Both the position numbers and the translations under genes were made by a program. From an archaeon (GTDB taxonomy: Archaea; Nanobdellota; Nanobdellia; Woesearchaeales; GW2011-AR15), in the NCBI GenBank assembly GCA_018671515.1, contig JABHHN010000087.1, forward strand, positions 1 through 51,843: 51,843 bases of DNA, given 5' to 3'. This document shows positions 23,072-31,572 of this stretch, piece after piece (the stretch's first letter is position 1; every line of letters begins with the position of its first letter). Under the pieces are notes generated by a model, which made no database searches, was not told where the DNA came from, and saw nothing but the letters and a program-made list of their open reading frames with translations.

Positions 23072-23098
23072 CATTCTATTATATTAAGTACTTTAAAT

Positions 23099-24748
23099 TT
23101 AACATTTCTTCCCACCAATATTTTTGCTAGAATTAGAAAAAACAGAATCATTCTCTGAATAATCAATTGGAACATCCACAATATCAATTCCTTTTTTATT
23201 CATTAAATCACTTAATATTTTTTCAAAATTTGAATCTTTTGTTATTCTAATTCCTCTTGCACCATAACTTTGTGCATATTTTACAAAATCAGGGTTTGAA
23301 AAATCAAGACCAAATTCTTTTAGTCCATGATTTTTTTGCTTCCATTTAATCATACCATATCCTGAATCGTTTAAAATAATTACAAGTAAATTCAAATTTA
23401 ACCTCATTGCAGTTTCAAGTTCTTGTGAATTCATCATAAATCCACCATCTCCAACAACTGCAACTATTTTTTTTTCAGGATAAACTAGACTCGCTGTAAT
23501 TGCAGAAGGAAGACCTGCACCCATTGTTGCAAGAGCATTATCTAAAATAATTGTATTTGGAGAATATGCTTTAAAATTTCTTGCAAACCATAATTTATAC
23601 ATTCCATTATCAAGTGTTAAAATATCATTTTCATCCATTACTTTCCTTATAGTTGAAACAATTTTTTGAGGAATTAATGGAAATTTACTTGAATCTATTT
23701 TATTATTAATATCTTCTTCTACTTTTTTCTTAACTTTGCTAAAACACGCAAAATCCCTATTTTTTTTTACTTTAATTTTTTGTTTGATTTGCCAAATTGC
23801 ATTTGCAATATCACCTATTACTTCATGTTGTGGAAAATAAACTGAACTAACATCTGCTGAATAAAAATTAATATGAATTACTTTTGCCTTATTTTCATTC
23901 ATAATAAATGGTGGTTTTTCAACAACATCGTGACCTACATTAATTATTAAATCAGATTTTTCAATGGCACAATGTACAAAATCGCCAGATGAAAGTGCAG
24001 CAGTCCCCAAAAAATTATCATTTCTTTCATCAACTACACCTTTACCCATTTGAGTATTAATAAAAGGAATATTTGTTTTTTTAATGAACTCTGTTAACAT
24101 TTTTGAAGTTCTTTTTCTATTTGCAGCACTACCAATAACTAAAATAGGATATTTTGCATCTTCAATCATATTTACTGCTAAATCTATTGCTTTATCTTCT
24201 GCTACAGGTCTTCTTTGATTTGGAATAGGTAAAACAAAATCATCTGAAATTATTTCTCTTGCAATATCTTCAGGAAGATTAATATGAACTGCACCTGGTT
24301 TTTCTTCTATTGCATATTTAAATGCATTTCTTATAACAGAAGAAATAGATTCTGCACTTACAAGCTGTTTATTATATTTAGTCATCTCTTGAAACATATC
24401 AACAGTATCTATTATTTGAAAACTCCCTTGCTTACTTTTTCTAATAGGTTTCTGCCCTGTAATCATTAAAAAAGGCATTCCTCCTAATTGTGCATAAGCT
24501 GCAGAAGTTACAAAATTAGTTGCACCAGGTCCAAGAGTTGACATTGCAACACCTGGTTTTCCTGTAAGTCTTCCATAAGTTGCAGCCATAAATCCTGCCC
24601 CTTGTTCGTGCCTTGTAATTATTAATTTAATTTTTTTTGATTTTCTAATTGAATCAAGTAAATCTAAATTTTCTTCTCCTGGAACTGCAAAAATATATTC
24701 AACTTGTTCATTTTCTAGTGCTTTAACAAATAAATCGGATGCTTTCAT
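23099..24748 (-). CDS. Acetolactate synthase-like TPP-dependent enzyme
   Basis: A 549-residue thiamine-pyrophosphate enzyme of the acetolactate synthase/2-oxo-acid decarboxylase group. The N-terminal PYR domain has the catalytic Glu in IITRHEQGAGFMAATYGRLT (near residue 47). The central domain starts near 190. The C-terminal PP domain has the cofactor motif VVGDGGFMMNSQELETAMRL ending in ILNDSGYGMIKW (GDG to N). It condenses pyruvate to acetolactate or decarboxylates a 2-oxo acid. No regulatory subunit gene is nearby, as in catabolic AlsS types. An AGGAG ribosome site overlaps the stop of the upstream ALDH gene, so the pair is coupled; the aldehyde product could pass to it. Confidence 0.88.
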   Translation of the reverse strand: MKASDLFVKALENEQVEYIFAVPGEENLDLLDSIRKSKKIKLIITRHEQGAGFMAATYGRLTGKPGVAMSTLGPGATNFVTSAAYAQLGGMPFLMITGQKPIRKSKQGSFQIIDTVDMFQEMTKYNKQLVSAESISSVIRNAFKYAIEEKPGAVHINLPEDIAREIISDDFVLPIPNQRRPVAEDKAIDLAVNMIEDAKYPILVIGSAANRKRTSKMLTEFIKKTNIPFINTQMGKGVVDERNDNFLGTAALSSGDFVHCAIEKSDLIINVGHDVVEKPPFIMNENKAKVIHINFYSADVSSVYFPQHEVIGDIANAIWQIKQKIKVKKNRDFACFSKVKKKVEEDINNKIDSSKFPLIPQKIVSTIRKVMDENDILTLDNGMYKLWFARNFKAYSPNTIILDNALATMGAGLPSAITASLVYPEKKIVAVVGDGGFMMNSQELETAMRLNLNLLVIILNDSGYGMIKWKQKNHGLKEFGLDFSNPDFVKYAQSYGARGIRITKDSNFEKILSDLMNKKGIDIVDVPIDYSENDSVFSNSSKNIGGKKC

Positions 24749-24763
24749 TTTTCTTCACTTCTC

Positions 24764-26137
24764 CTAATCATAAACATTTACTGACTTAATATTTACAAAC
24801 TCCAAAATCCCATATTTTGAAAGTTCTCTTCCATAACCGCTATTTTTAATTCCCCCTACAGGAATATTCGGATGTGTCTTTGAAATTGAATTAATAAATA
24901 TAGAACCTGCATCAATTTTTGCAGCAAGCGCTTTCCCTTTTTCTAAATTTTTTGTCCAAATTGATGCACTCAAACCAAATTCAGAATCGTTTGCAATAAC
25001 TATTGCATCTTCGTCTGATTTTGCAACAATTATTGGTGCAATTGGACCAAATGTTTCAAAACACACAGCATCCATATTTTTAGAAGTTTGAGAAATAATT
25101 GTAGGCTCAAAGAAAAAACCATCCCTTTCTAATTTTTTTCCACCAACTAAAATTTTTGCACCATTCTCTTTTGCATTATCTACAAAATTTTGCATATCTT
25201 TGACTGCTGCTTCATCTGCTAAAGGTCCTACATCTGTATCTTCTTCCATAGGATTTCCAATTTTTAATTTTTTCATTTCTGCTACAAATTCTTCTGTAAA
25301 TTGTTCAACTATATCTTCATGGACTATTATTCTTTTTGATGCAATACATACTTGTCCACCATTATACATCCTTCCCAAAACTGCTCCCTTTGCAGATTTT
25401 TTTATATCTGCATCAGATAAAACTATTAATGGGTCTGATCCTCCTAGCTCCATTACAGTTTTTTTTAAATTTTTTCCAGCTTGTGATGCTATTTTTGTCC
25501 CAGCAGAAACACTTCCAGTTAAAGAAACTGCAACTACTTCATCTCCAGAAATAAGCTCTGAAATTGAATCATGTCCTGATATTATTGTTCTAAAAACATT
25601 TTCTGGAAATACTTCATTAAACAATTTATTAATTTGAAGAGCACTTCCTGTTACATTTTTTGCATGTTTTAATATAATTGTATTTCCTGCAAGAATAGGT
25701 GGCAATGCAACTTTAAATACTTGCCAAAATGGAAAATTCCATGGCATAATAATTAGAATTGGACCCAATGGATCAAATCTTACTACATGCTCTTTTCCAT
25801 CAGCAACTAAGTTTTCTTGTTTTAACATAGAATTAGCATGTTCTACTAAAAATTCAGAAAACCACGCACATTTTTCAACTTCAGCTAATGACTCTTTTAT
25901 GGGTTTACCCATTTCATTTGTCATAAGTTCTGCATTATATCTTTTTTCATCTCTTAATTTTTGTGCAAGTTTTAAAAAATACTTTTTTCGTTCATCTAGT
26001 GTTAATTTTTTCCATAAATCAAAAGCTTTTTTTGATTTTTTTGAAATACCTAATACTTCATCTGTAGTCATATATTTATATTCTTGAATTAATTTTTCAG
26101 TTGTAGGATTAATAGTTTTTATTGTTTTAATAGTCAT
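24764..26137 (-). CDS. NAD(P)-dependent aldehyde dehydrogenase, succinate-semialdehyde type
   Basis: A 457-residue enzyme that oxidises an aldehyde to its acid. Visible: the cofactor region GPILIIMPWNFPFWQVFKVA (near 120), SLTGSVSAGTKIASQAGKNL (near 207), the catalytic Glu in KTVMELGGSDPLIVL (near 230), the catalytic Cys in NGGQVCIASKRIIV (near 263) and FETFGPIAPI (near 362). The style (short N-terminus, VCIASKR) matches succinate-semialdehyde dehydrogenases of the GabD/YneI type. It is the first gene of a two-gene operon with the TPP enzyme, 15 nt apart. GGTGAT precedes the ATG. Together they could turn a 2-oxo acid into the shortened carboxylic acid. Confidence 0.9.
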   Translation of the reverse strand: MTIKTIKTINPTTEKLIQEYKYMTTDEVLGISKKSKKAFDLWKKLTLDERKKYFLKLAQKLRDEKRYNAELMTNEMGKPIKESLAEVEKCAWFSEFLVEHANSMLKQENLVADGKEHVVRFDPLGPILIIMPWNFPFWQVFKVALPPILAGNTIILKHAKNVTGSALQINKLFNEVFPENVFRTIISGHDSISELISGDEVVAVSLTGSVSAGTKIASQAGKNLKKTVMELGGSDPLIVLSDADIKKSAKGAVLGRMYNGGQVCIASKRIIVHEDIVEQFTEEFVAEMKKLKIGNPMEEDTDVGPLADEAAVKDMQNFVDNAKENGAKILVGGKKLERDGFFFEPTIISQTSKNMDAVCFETFGPIAPIIVAKSDEDAIVIANDSEFGLSASIWTKNLEKGKALAAKIDAGSIFINSISKTHPNIPVGGIKNSGYGRELSKYGILEFVNIKSVNVYD

Positions 26138-26374
26138 AGTATCACCTTAATATTATTAAAATTATAATAAGTATTTTTATGTGTTCCTATAGACTTCCAA
26201 AATCACTAAAATTATTACAGTACTCTTTTATTAAATTAAATTACTTTTTCTTTTTTCATCACTAAATTTTTTCAATTGATGTCTTCTTTGCATAGAATTT
26301 ATTTACATAATTCATTAATATTCTATTTAATAAAATTAATTAATGATTTGAAAAAAATTTTCTTATTTTCATAT

Positions 26375-26965
26375 TTATCTTCGGTTTCTTCGTTCTTTTG
26401 CAATCATTCTTTTTAGATTTTCAACTTCATTTTGAAGCCTAAGTTTTTCCTTATCATTCTGCTCAAGATTTTTATGATGCTTATTTAACATAAAATCTTC
26501 TTTTTTGATATTTTTTGCAATTGTTGAAAATTTTATAATCTCTTTACTTGCATCATCAATTTTTTTATTAAGGACTAAAATATGATTTTCTAAATCTTTA
26601 TACTCTTTTGTTGTATGACTTAAAGTATCGATTTGTTTTTTCATACTAATTGAAAAATCTTCAAATATTTTTTTTCTAGATTTATCCTGAAGAATATTAA
26701 ATGATGCTATTGATTTTTTTAAATCTGAATTAAGTTTTTTTAATTCTGTCAATTCTTCTGTGTGTTTAGATATTAGATTAGTTTCTTTTTGATCAAATAA
26801 TATCAAATTTTGATCTATTCGATTTACAATATCTATTGTACTTTCAGTAATTTTTTTTGTTTCTATCTTGAAACCTACAAATTCATTTTCTAATGAATAA
26901 ATCTTATTTTCTAGATTCTCAATCTTAATTGACACTTTTTCTATATCTGATTTTGATGTAAACAT
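26375..26965 (-). CDS. Coiled-coil protein of unknown function
   Basis: A soluble, almost wholly helical protein of about 196 residues with heptad patterns throughout, for example VSIKIENLENKIYSLENEFV, SKHTEELTELKKLNSDLKKS and DLENHILVLNKKIDDASKEI. The end is strongly basic (KRMIAKERRNRR). No enzymatic domain is present, so a structural, scaffolding or chromosome-associated role is likely but unproven. The start at 26965 (MFTSKSD) is favoured; an ATG six codons earlier is also possible. The 237 nt between it and the ALDH gene hold no recognisable feature. Confidence 0.55.
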   Translation of the reverse strand: MFTSKSDIEKVSIKIENLENKIYSLENEFVGFKIETKKITESTIDIVNRIDQNLILFDQKETNLISKHTEELTELKKLNSDLKKSIASFNILQDKSRKKIFEDFSISMKKQIDTLSHTTKEYKDLENHILVLNKKIDDASKEIIKFSTIAKNIKKEDFMLNKHHKNLEQNDKEKLRLQNEVENLKRMIAKERRNRR

Positions 26966-27045
26966 AAGAATCTGTAAATTCAATTAGTTTTTATTTATTG
27001 TGTATACAAAGAGATATAAAGATAAAAATTATTTCTACACATTAT

Positions 27046-27261
27046 ATGAATAAAAAATCAATGTTTTTTACAATATTATTTTTGATAATATTAATTTCAT
27101 CAATATTAGTAATAACTCCTTTGTATTTTGAAAACCTAGAAATTGAAAATAATGATTCTAATAACAAAATATACTATTCATCATATGATAAAAAAAGTGA
27201 CTATAAAATTGTATCATTAATTGAAAAGAAAAAAATAATTACTTGTTCTGGTTATTTGTAA
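27046..27261 (+). CDS. Small single-pass membrane protein
   Basis: A 71-residue protein with one hydrophobic helix (about residues 6-25, FFTILFLIILISSILVITPL) near a basic N-terminus. A hydrophilic Asn/Asp/Lys/Ser-rich tail follows, with one Cys near its end (KKIITCSGYL). The topology suggests an anchored extracellular tail. The start at 27046 is chosen because the helix then has a normal short N-terminal flank; an upstream frame opening at a GTG would add 16 residues. Function unknown. Confidence 0.45.
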   Translation: MNKKSMFFTILFLIILISSILVITPLYFENLEIENNDSNNKIYYSSYDKKSDYKIVSLIEKKKIITCSGYL

Positions 27262-27365
27262 ATTAAAATATAAAAAAACCACAACTTTACTTAAAAATTC
27301 AATAATAATACTTATTCCTAATTTTTTAGATATATTAATAACCTCTTCATCTTTTTAAAAACTCT

Positions 27366-28814
27366 ATGTCACTTACAAAATCATCATTCATTACTGGTTT
27401 ACAATGTCACAAACTTTTATGGTATTCAAAAAATAAAAGAGAAGTATTTCCTAAAAGATCAAAAATAGATGAGTTGAAATTTAATCAGGGAAGTGAAATA
27501 GGACAACTTGCTAAAAAAGTATTTAGTGATGGTATTGATATTACTGAACTTAATCATGATATTGCATTACAAAAAACAAGTGATAATATCAATTTAAAAA
27601 AACCAATATTTGAAGCTGCATTTAATTTTGAAGATTACTTCATAAGAATTGACATCTTAGAACCAAATGATGATTCATGGGACATCATTGAAGTAAAAAG
27701 TTCTACATCAGTAAAAGAGCAGCATATTGATGATGTTGCTTTTCAAAAATATGTTGCAATAAATGCAGGAATAAAAATTAAAAAATGCTATGTAATGCAC
27801 ATAAATAATCAATACATAAAAACTGGTGAAATAGAACCAATTAAATTATTTTCAAAAACTGATGTAACTGATAAAGTAAATGAAAGGATAATTGAAATAA
27901 AAAATGAAATTTCAATTATGCAAACTGCAATATCAAATGATTGTCCAGATATTAAAATAGGTCCTCATTGTAATAAACCTTATTCATGTTCATTAAAAAA
28001 AGATATCTGTTGGAAATTTTTACCTAAAAATAATGTAATGACACTTACAAGAGTTGGAAAAAAAGGATTTGAAATGATTGATTCAAATATCCTAGACATT
28101 AAAGATATCACAGGAATAAAACTAAGTGAAAAACAAAGAATACAACAAGAAACAATCATAAATGATAAACCACATATAAATTATGAAAAATTAAAAGAAT
28201 TCATTGATGATATAAAGTATCCAATATATTTCCTTGATTTTGAAGCAATGAATCCTGCAGTTCCACTTTATGATGGAACAAAACCATATCAACATATTCC
28301 ATTTCAATATTCTTTGCATATACAAGAAAATGAAAATTCAAAACTTACACATCATTCTTTAGTTGCACTTGATGATCCAAGAGAAAATATTATTCTTGGA
28401 CTAAAAAAATTATTAGGTGAAACTGGAACTATTCTTGCTTATAACAAATCATTTGAAATAGGAAGATTAAATGATTTAGCAGGCTGGTACCCAAAATACA
28501 AAGAATGGGTTGATGAAATAAATAAAAGATTCATTGATTTAATTGTTCCTTTCAGAAAATTTTATTTTTATGACTCAAAACAAATGGGAAGCAGTTCTAT
28601 AAAATATGTTCTTCCTGCACTAGTAGATTTAAATTATTCTGAACTTGAGATTGGGGACGGTTTTACAGCAATTGCAGAATACGTCAAATTGATTGATGAT
28701 AATACTAATGATTTAGAAAAAGAAAAAATCATAAATAATCTAGAAGAATATTGCAAACTTGATACATTTGCAATGGTAAAAATTTATGAAAAATTAAAAA
28801 ATATTATCTCTTAG
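27366..28814 (+). CDS. Cas4-like nuclease fused to a DEDD exonuclease-like domain (DUF2779)
   Basis: A 482-residue protein with two nuclease domains. The N-terminal part (1-225) is Cas4-like PD-(D/E)xK: SFITGLQCHKLLW near the start (Cys 14), Asp 96 in YFIRIDILEP, Glu 109-x-Lys 111 in DIIEVKSST, and three late Cys (CPDIKIGPHCNKPYSCSLKK) that with Cys 14 could hold a 4Fe-4S cluster. The C-terminal part (about 275-482, DUF2779) looks like an RNase H/DnaQ fold: IYFLDFEAMNP, ILAYNKSFEIGRL and EYCKLDTFAMVKIYEKL fit DEDDy exonuclease motifs. It probably degrades DNA or RNA ends. It is a single gene, convergent and overlapping by 11 nt with the next. No CRISPR array is nearby. Confidence 0.82.
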   Translation: MSLTKSSFITGLQCHKLLWYSKNKREVFPKRSKIDELKFNQGSEIGQLAKKVFSDGIDITELNHDIALQKTSDNINLKKPIFEAAFNFEDYFIRIDILEPNDDSWDIIEVKSSTSVKEQHIDDVAFQKYVAINAGIKIKKCYVMHINNQYIKTGEIEPIKLFSKTDVTDKVNERIIEIKNEISIMQTAISNDCPDIKIGPHCNKPYSCSLKKDICWKFLPKNNVMTLTRVGKKGFEMIDSNILDIKDITGIKLSEKQRIQQETIINDKPHINYEKLKEFIDDIKYPIYFLDFEAMNPAVPLYDGTKPYQHIPFQYSLHIQENENSKLTHHSLVALDDPRENIILGLKKLLGETGTILAYNKSFEIGRLNDLAGWYPKYKEWVDEINKRFIDLIVPFRKFYFYDSKQMGSSSIKYVLPALVDLNYSELEIGDGFTAIAEYVKLIDDNTNDLEKEKIINNLEEYCKLDTFAMVKIYEKLKNIIS

Positions 28815-29610
28815 ATGCCTTATTCTTTTTGATTACCATATTTATAAAATAAGATCCATGCCAAACGATATGGAAAATCGCTATTAAGAACATTACTATT
28901 CCAAATTCTACATGCCAAAATAATGTATTAAATGGTAAGTTAATATTCCATCTGTAATTTATCTTTAGTGCAAGGTAAATACCTGAAACTCCTGATATTA
29001 TGAAACTTATCAATAATAATATATTCCATAATTTCTTATGGTTAATCATCTTTATTTTCTTTTTCTTTGCCATGACATAACTTATAATATATATCAAAGT
29101 AATTATCAAAGAAGGCACTACTAATGGATATCTTTCTTTTAATCCAGTTTTGGTTTCATTCAGGACTACTTGAATTGGTTCATTTGAGATTAATGATTGT
29201 GCAATTTCTTTTGCAATGCTAGGTTCAAGACCAATATTATCATGTAAAGTCTGAAAATGATCATTTGAATTTATTTGTACATTATAATATTCAGATAATT
29301 TTTTTGCATATTCTTCTTTGTCAATTCCATAAAGAGCTGAAACTTCTTCTATACTTTTTGTCTTTAATTCTTTTCCAGTAATTATATCATGGACATCAAC
29401 ATTAATTTGTGTTGGAACTTCTTCTTCTTCAACTACTTTAGTTGGATATTTTTGTGAATGATCACACAAATTATCACTATCTGTATCTGTATATCTGCCG
29501 CAAGTTCCAGGATATGGTTCATCAACTTCACCAAATGGACAATCATCATATTGTGCAAATGCAAAAGAAATTGATATTAAAAAAACTAAAATATAATTTA
29601 TAATTTTCAT
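28804..29610 (-). CDS. DUF4405-like membrane protein with extracellular Cys/Asp-rich motif
   Basis: A 268-residue exported membrane protein. The signal peptide ends SISFAFAQ. Next comes the motif CPFGEVDEPYPGTCGRYTDT followed by DSDNLCDHSQ (residues 24-53), a Cys-rich, Asp-rich calcium-loop type motif that recurs in FMN-binding/DUF4405 electron-transfer proteins. A soluble helical part lies in the middle. The C-terminus has about four membrane helices (160-180, 195-215, 228-248, 250-262) with histidines in FWHVEFGIVMFLIAIFHIVW that could ligate b-type haem. It would pass electrons from the membrane to a flavinylated partner such as the lipoprotein at 10.2-10.7 kb. A GAGGAAA site precedes the ATG. 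Confidence 0.6.
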   Translation of the reverse strand: MKIINYILVFLISISFAFAQYDDCPFGEVDEPYPGTCGRYTDTDSDNLCDHSQKYPTKVVEEEEVPTQINVDVHDIITGKELKTKSIEEVSALYGIDKEEYAKKLSEYYNVQINSNDHFQTLHDNIGLEPSIAKEIAQSLISNEPIQVVLNETKTGLKERYPLVVPSLIITLIYIISYVMAKKKKIKMINHKKLWNILLLISFIISGVSGIYLALKINYRWNINLPFNTLFWHVEFGIVMFLIAIFHIVWHGSYFINMVIKKNKASKR

Positions 29611-29730
29611 TTTGTAATTTCCTCTTTTAATTTATTTTTTCCCACTATTTATTTTTTTAAAATCATTTTTTCTTTAAGAATTTTACTAAATTACATAAAT
29701 TTAAATTAAAATCAAGATTAAAAAAATTAG

Positions 29731-31572
29731 ATGAAAAAAATAATTATTATTTCTTTACTCTTTTGTTTAATTTTGATTTCATGTCAAAAAGAAACTAGTG
29801 TTCAGATCATTGAACCAATAACAGAACAAAAAGAATGGACAATTTTAATCTATATGGTAGGGGATTCAAATCTTGAAAAATTTGCCATTAAAGATATCAA
29901 TGAAATTGAAAAAGTAATAAAAAGTGATGAAATTGAAGTTTATGTTTTCTTAGATAGAGATGAAAAACATGATAAAACAAATGATGATTGGACTGGAGCA
30001 AAATTATATAAATTAAATTGGGATAAAAATCCTTCAATAATAAATTCTAAAATTATAAAATATTATTCAGAAGTAGATAGCTCTGATAGTTCAATAATAT
30101 TGGACACAATAAATATATCTTTTAAAAATCCAAGTAAAAAAAATGGCTTAATTTTTTGGGGTCATGGTAATGGATGGAAAGGTTATGGATTTGACAATAG
30201 CCATAACAAAAGTTCTACAAGTATGAATAATTTTACTGATTTATCCAATTCAATAAAAAAATTAAATATCCCTAAATTTGATTTTGTCTTCTTTTTTTCT
30301 TGTCTAATGGGACAATTAGAAGTTCAAAGTAATTTTATCGGTATATCCAAATATTTTGTTGGATCTGAGGATCTTATGTATATTTCTAACTCTTTTTATT
30401 CATTAGTTTTTCAAGAATTATCAAACAACCCTTCAGTTTCAGCTATTGAAATTATAAAGATTATTGCAGACAAATATTATGAAAGAATTCCACTGAGAAC
30501 TATACAAAAAGAAATTACTATCTCAATTATTGATTTAGATAAATTAAATGAAAGTTTAACAAGTTTTAATAATTTGATGTCTGTTTTATATAAAAATGAA
30601 TTTCATTATAATGTTCTAAAATCAAGACTTTATACACATGAATTTTTTTTATCTAGAGAAAATAGCAATTATATAGATTTAATAGATTTCTTAAATATTT
30701 TAAGTTTTGATAACGCTTTTAAAAATATCAAAGAAGATATATTAAATGTTAAAAAATCATTTTTTGAATCTATTTTATTTTCAAAATCAGGATCGTCTCA
30801 GAATAGAGCAAATGGAATTTCAATATTTATGCCAAAAAACATAGATAATTTTGATCAAAATTACACAAAAATTCCTTTTGTTCAAGATAATATTGGATGG
30901 AAAAATTTATTGGATGAACTAAAAATTTATTTAGAAAAAGATAAAATTCCTCCAGTAATAATATTAAATGAAGATACTAATATTCAAGATTCAAGTTTTT
31001 CATTAAATGGAAAAATAATTGATGAAAACCCTGTGGAAATAAAAATTATTTCTGCAATTGATGAAGGTAATAATAATATAAAAATAAATAAAATAGAACA
31101 AATACCTATTAAAATTTCAGATACTGATAATGAACATTCCTTTAATTTCAATGTTGGAAAAAATTCATTAATACTAAATAATGGTGCAGAAAGTATTAGA
31201 ATTTCATATTTGGATATATTTGAAAAAAATTATTTTATTATTTCTGCAATATATCAATTTAAAGAAACAAAAGAGACAATACCTGTTCAAATTTATTTTG
31301 ACAAAACAAGTGGTGAATTTATTTCTATGATTGGATCTAATAACATAGACCAATCACCTTATTATTTTGAACCAAAAATAAATGATAAGTTAATTTTTTC
31401 AGATTATTATTTGGACGTAAATGAAAAAAAGATAGAAAAAAAATATGATAAAACAATTACAATTAAAGATTTGAACCCTAATATTAAAAAAATATATGAT
31501 AAGAATCTTAATTCATTTTATGTCTTTTCAAAAGATATGGCTAATAATAAAAAAATAAAAAAAATTAACTAA
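29731..31572 (+). CDS. Clostripain-type (C11) cysteine peptidase lipoprotein
   Basis: A 613-residue exported lipoprotein, with lipobox in LILISCQKE (Cys near 18). The peptidase C11 domain (about 35-410) starts with WTILIYMVGDSNLEKFAIKD, has the catalytic His in IFWGHGNGWKGYGFDNS (near 145) and the catalytic Cys in FVFFFSCLMGQLEVQ (near 188), then GISIFMPKN near 370. Such clan CD proteases cut after basic residues and usually need calcium. The C-terminal 200 residues are beta-rich and may be a substrate- or surface-binding domain. It may feed on external proteins. It is convergent with the next gene, overlapping by 8 nt. Confidence 0.88.
   Translation: MKKIIIISLLFCLILISCQKETSVQIIEPITEQKEWTILIYMVGDSNLEKFAIKDINEIEKVIKSDEIEVYVFLDRDEKHDKTNDDWTGAKLYKLNWDKNPSIINSKIIKYYSEVDSSDSSIILDTINISFKNPSKKNGLIFWGHGNGWKGYGFDNSHNKSSTSMNNFTDLSNSIKKLNIPKFDFVFFFSCLMGQLEVQSNFIGISKYFVGSEDLMYISNSFYSLVFQELSNNPSVSAIEIIKIIADKYYERIPLRTIQKEITISIIDLDKLNESLTSFNNLMSVLYKNEFHYNVLKSRLYTHEFFLSRENSNYIDLIDFLNILSFDNAFKNIKEDILNVKKSFFESILFSKSGSSQNRANGISIFMPKNIDNFDQNYTKIPFVQDNIGWKNLLDELKIYLEKDKIPPVIILNEDTNIQDSSFSLNGKIIDENPVEIKIISAIDEGNNNIKINKIEQIPIKISDTDNEHSFNFNVGKNSLILNNGAESIRISYLDIFEKNYFIISAIYQFKETKETIPVQIYFDKTSGEFISMIGSNNIDQSPYYFEPKINDKLIFSDYYLDVNEKKIEKKYDKTITIKDLNPNIKKIYDKNLNSFYVFSKDMANNKKIKKIN

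Noticed and set aside
25200-25637. 145-residue plus-strand frame within the ALDH gene
   Set aside because: It is antisense to a well-supported enzyme with intact catalytic motifs and has a Ser/Thr/Phe composition typical of shadow frames.
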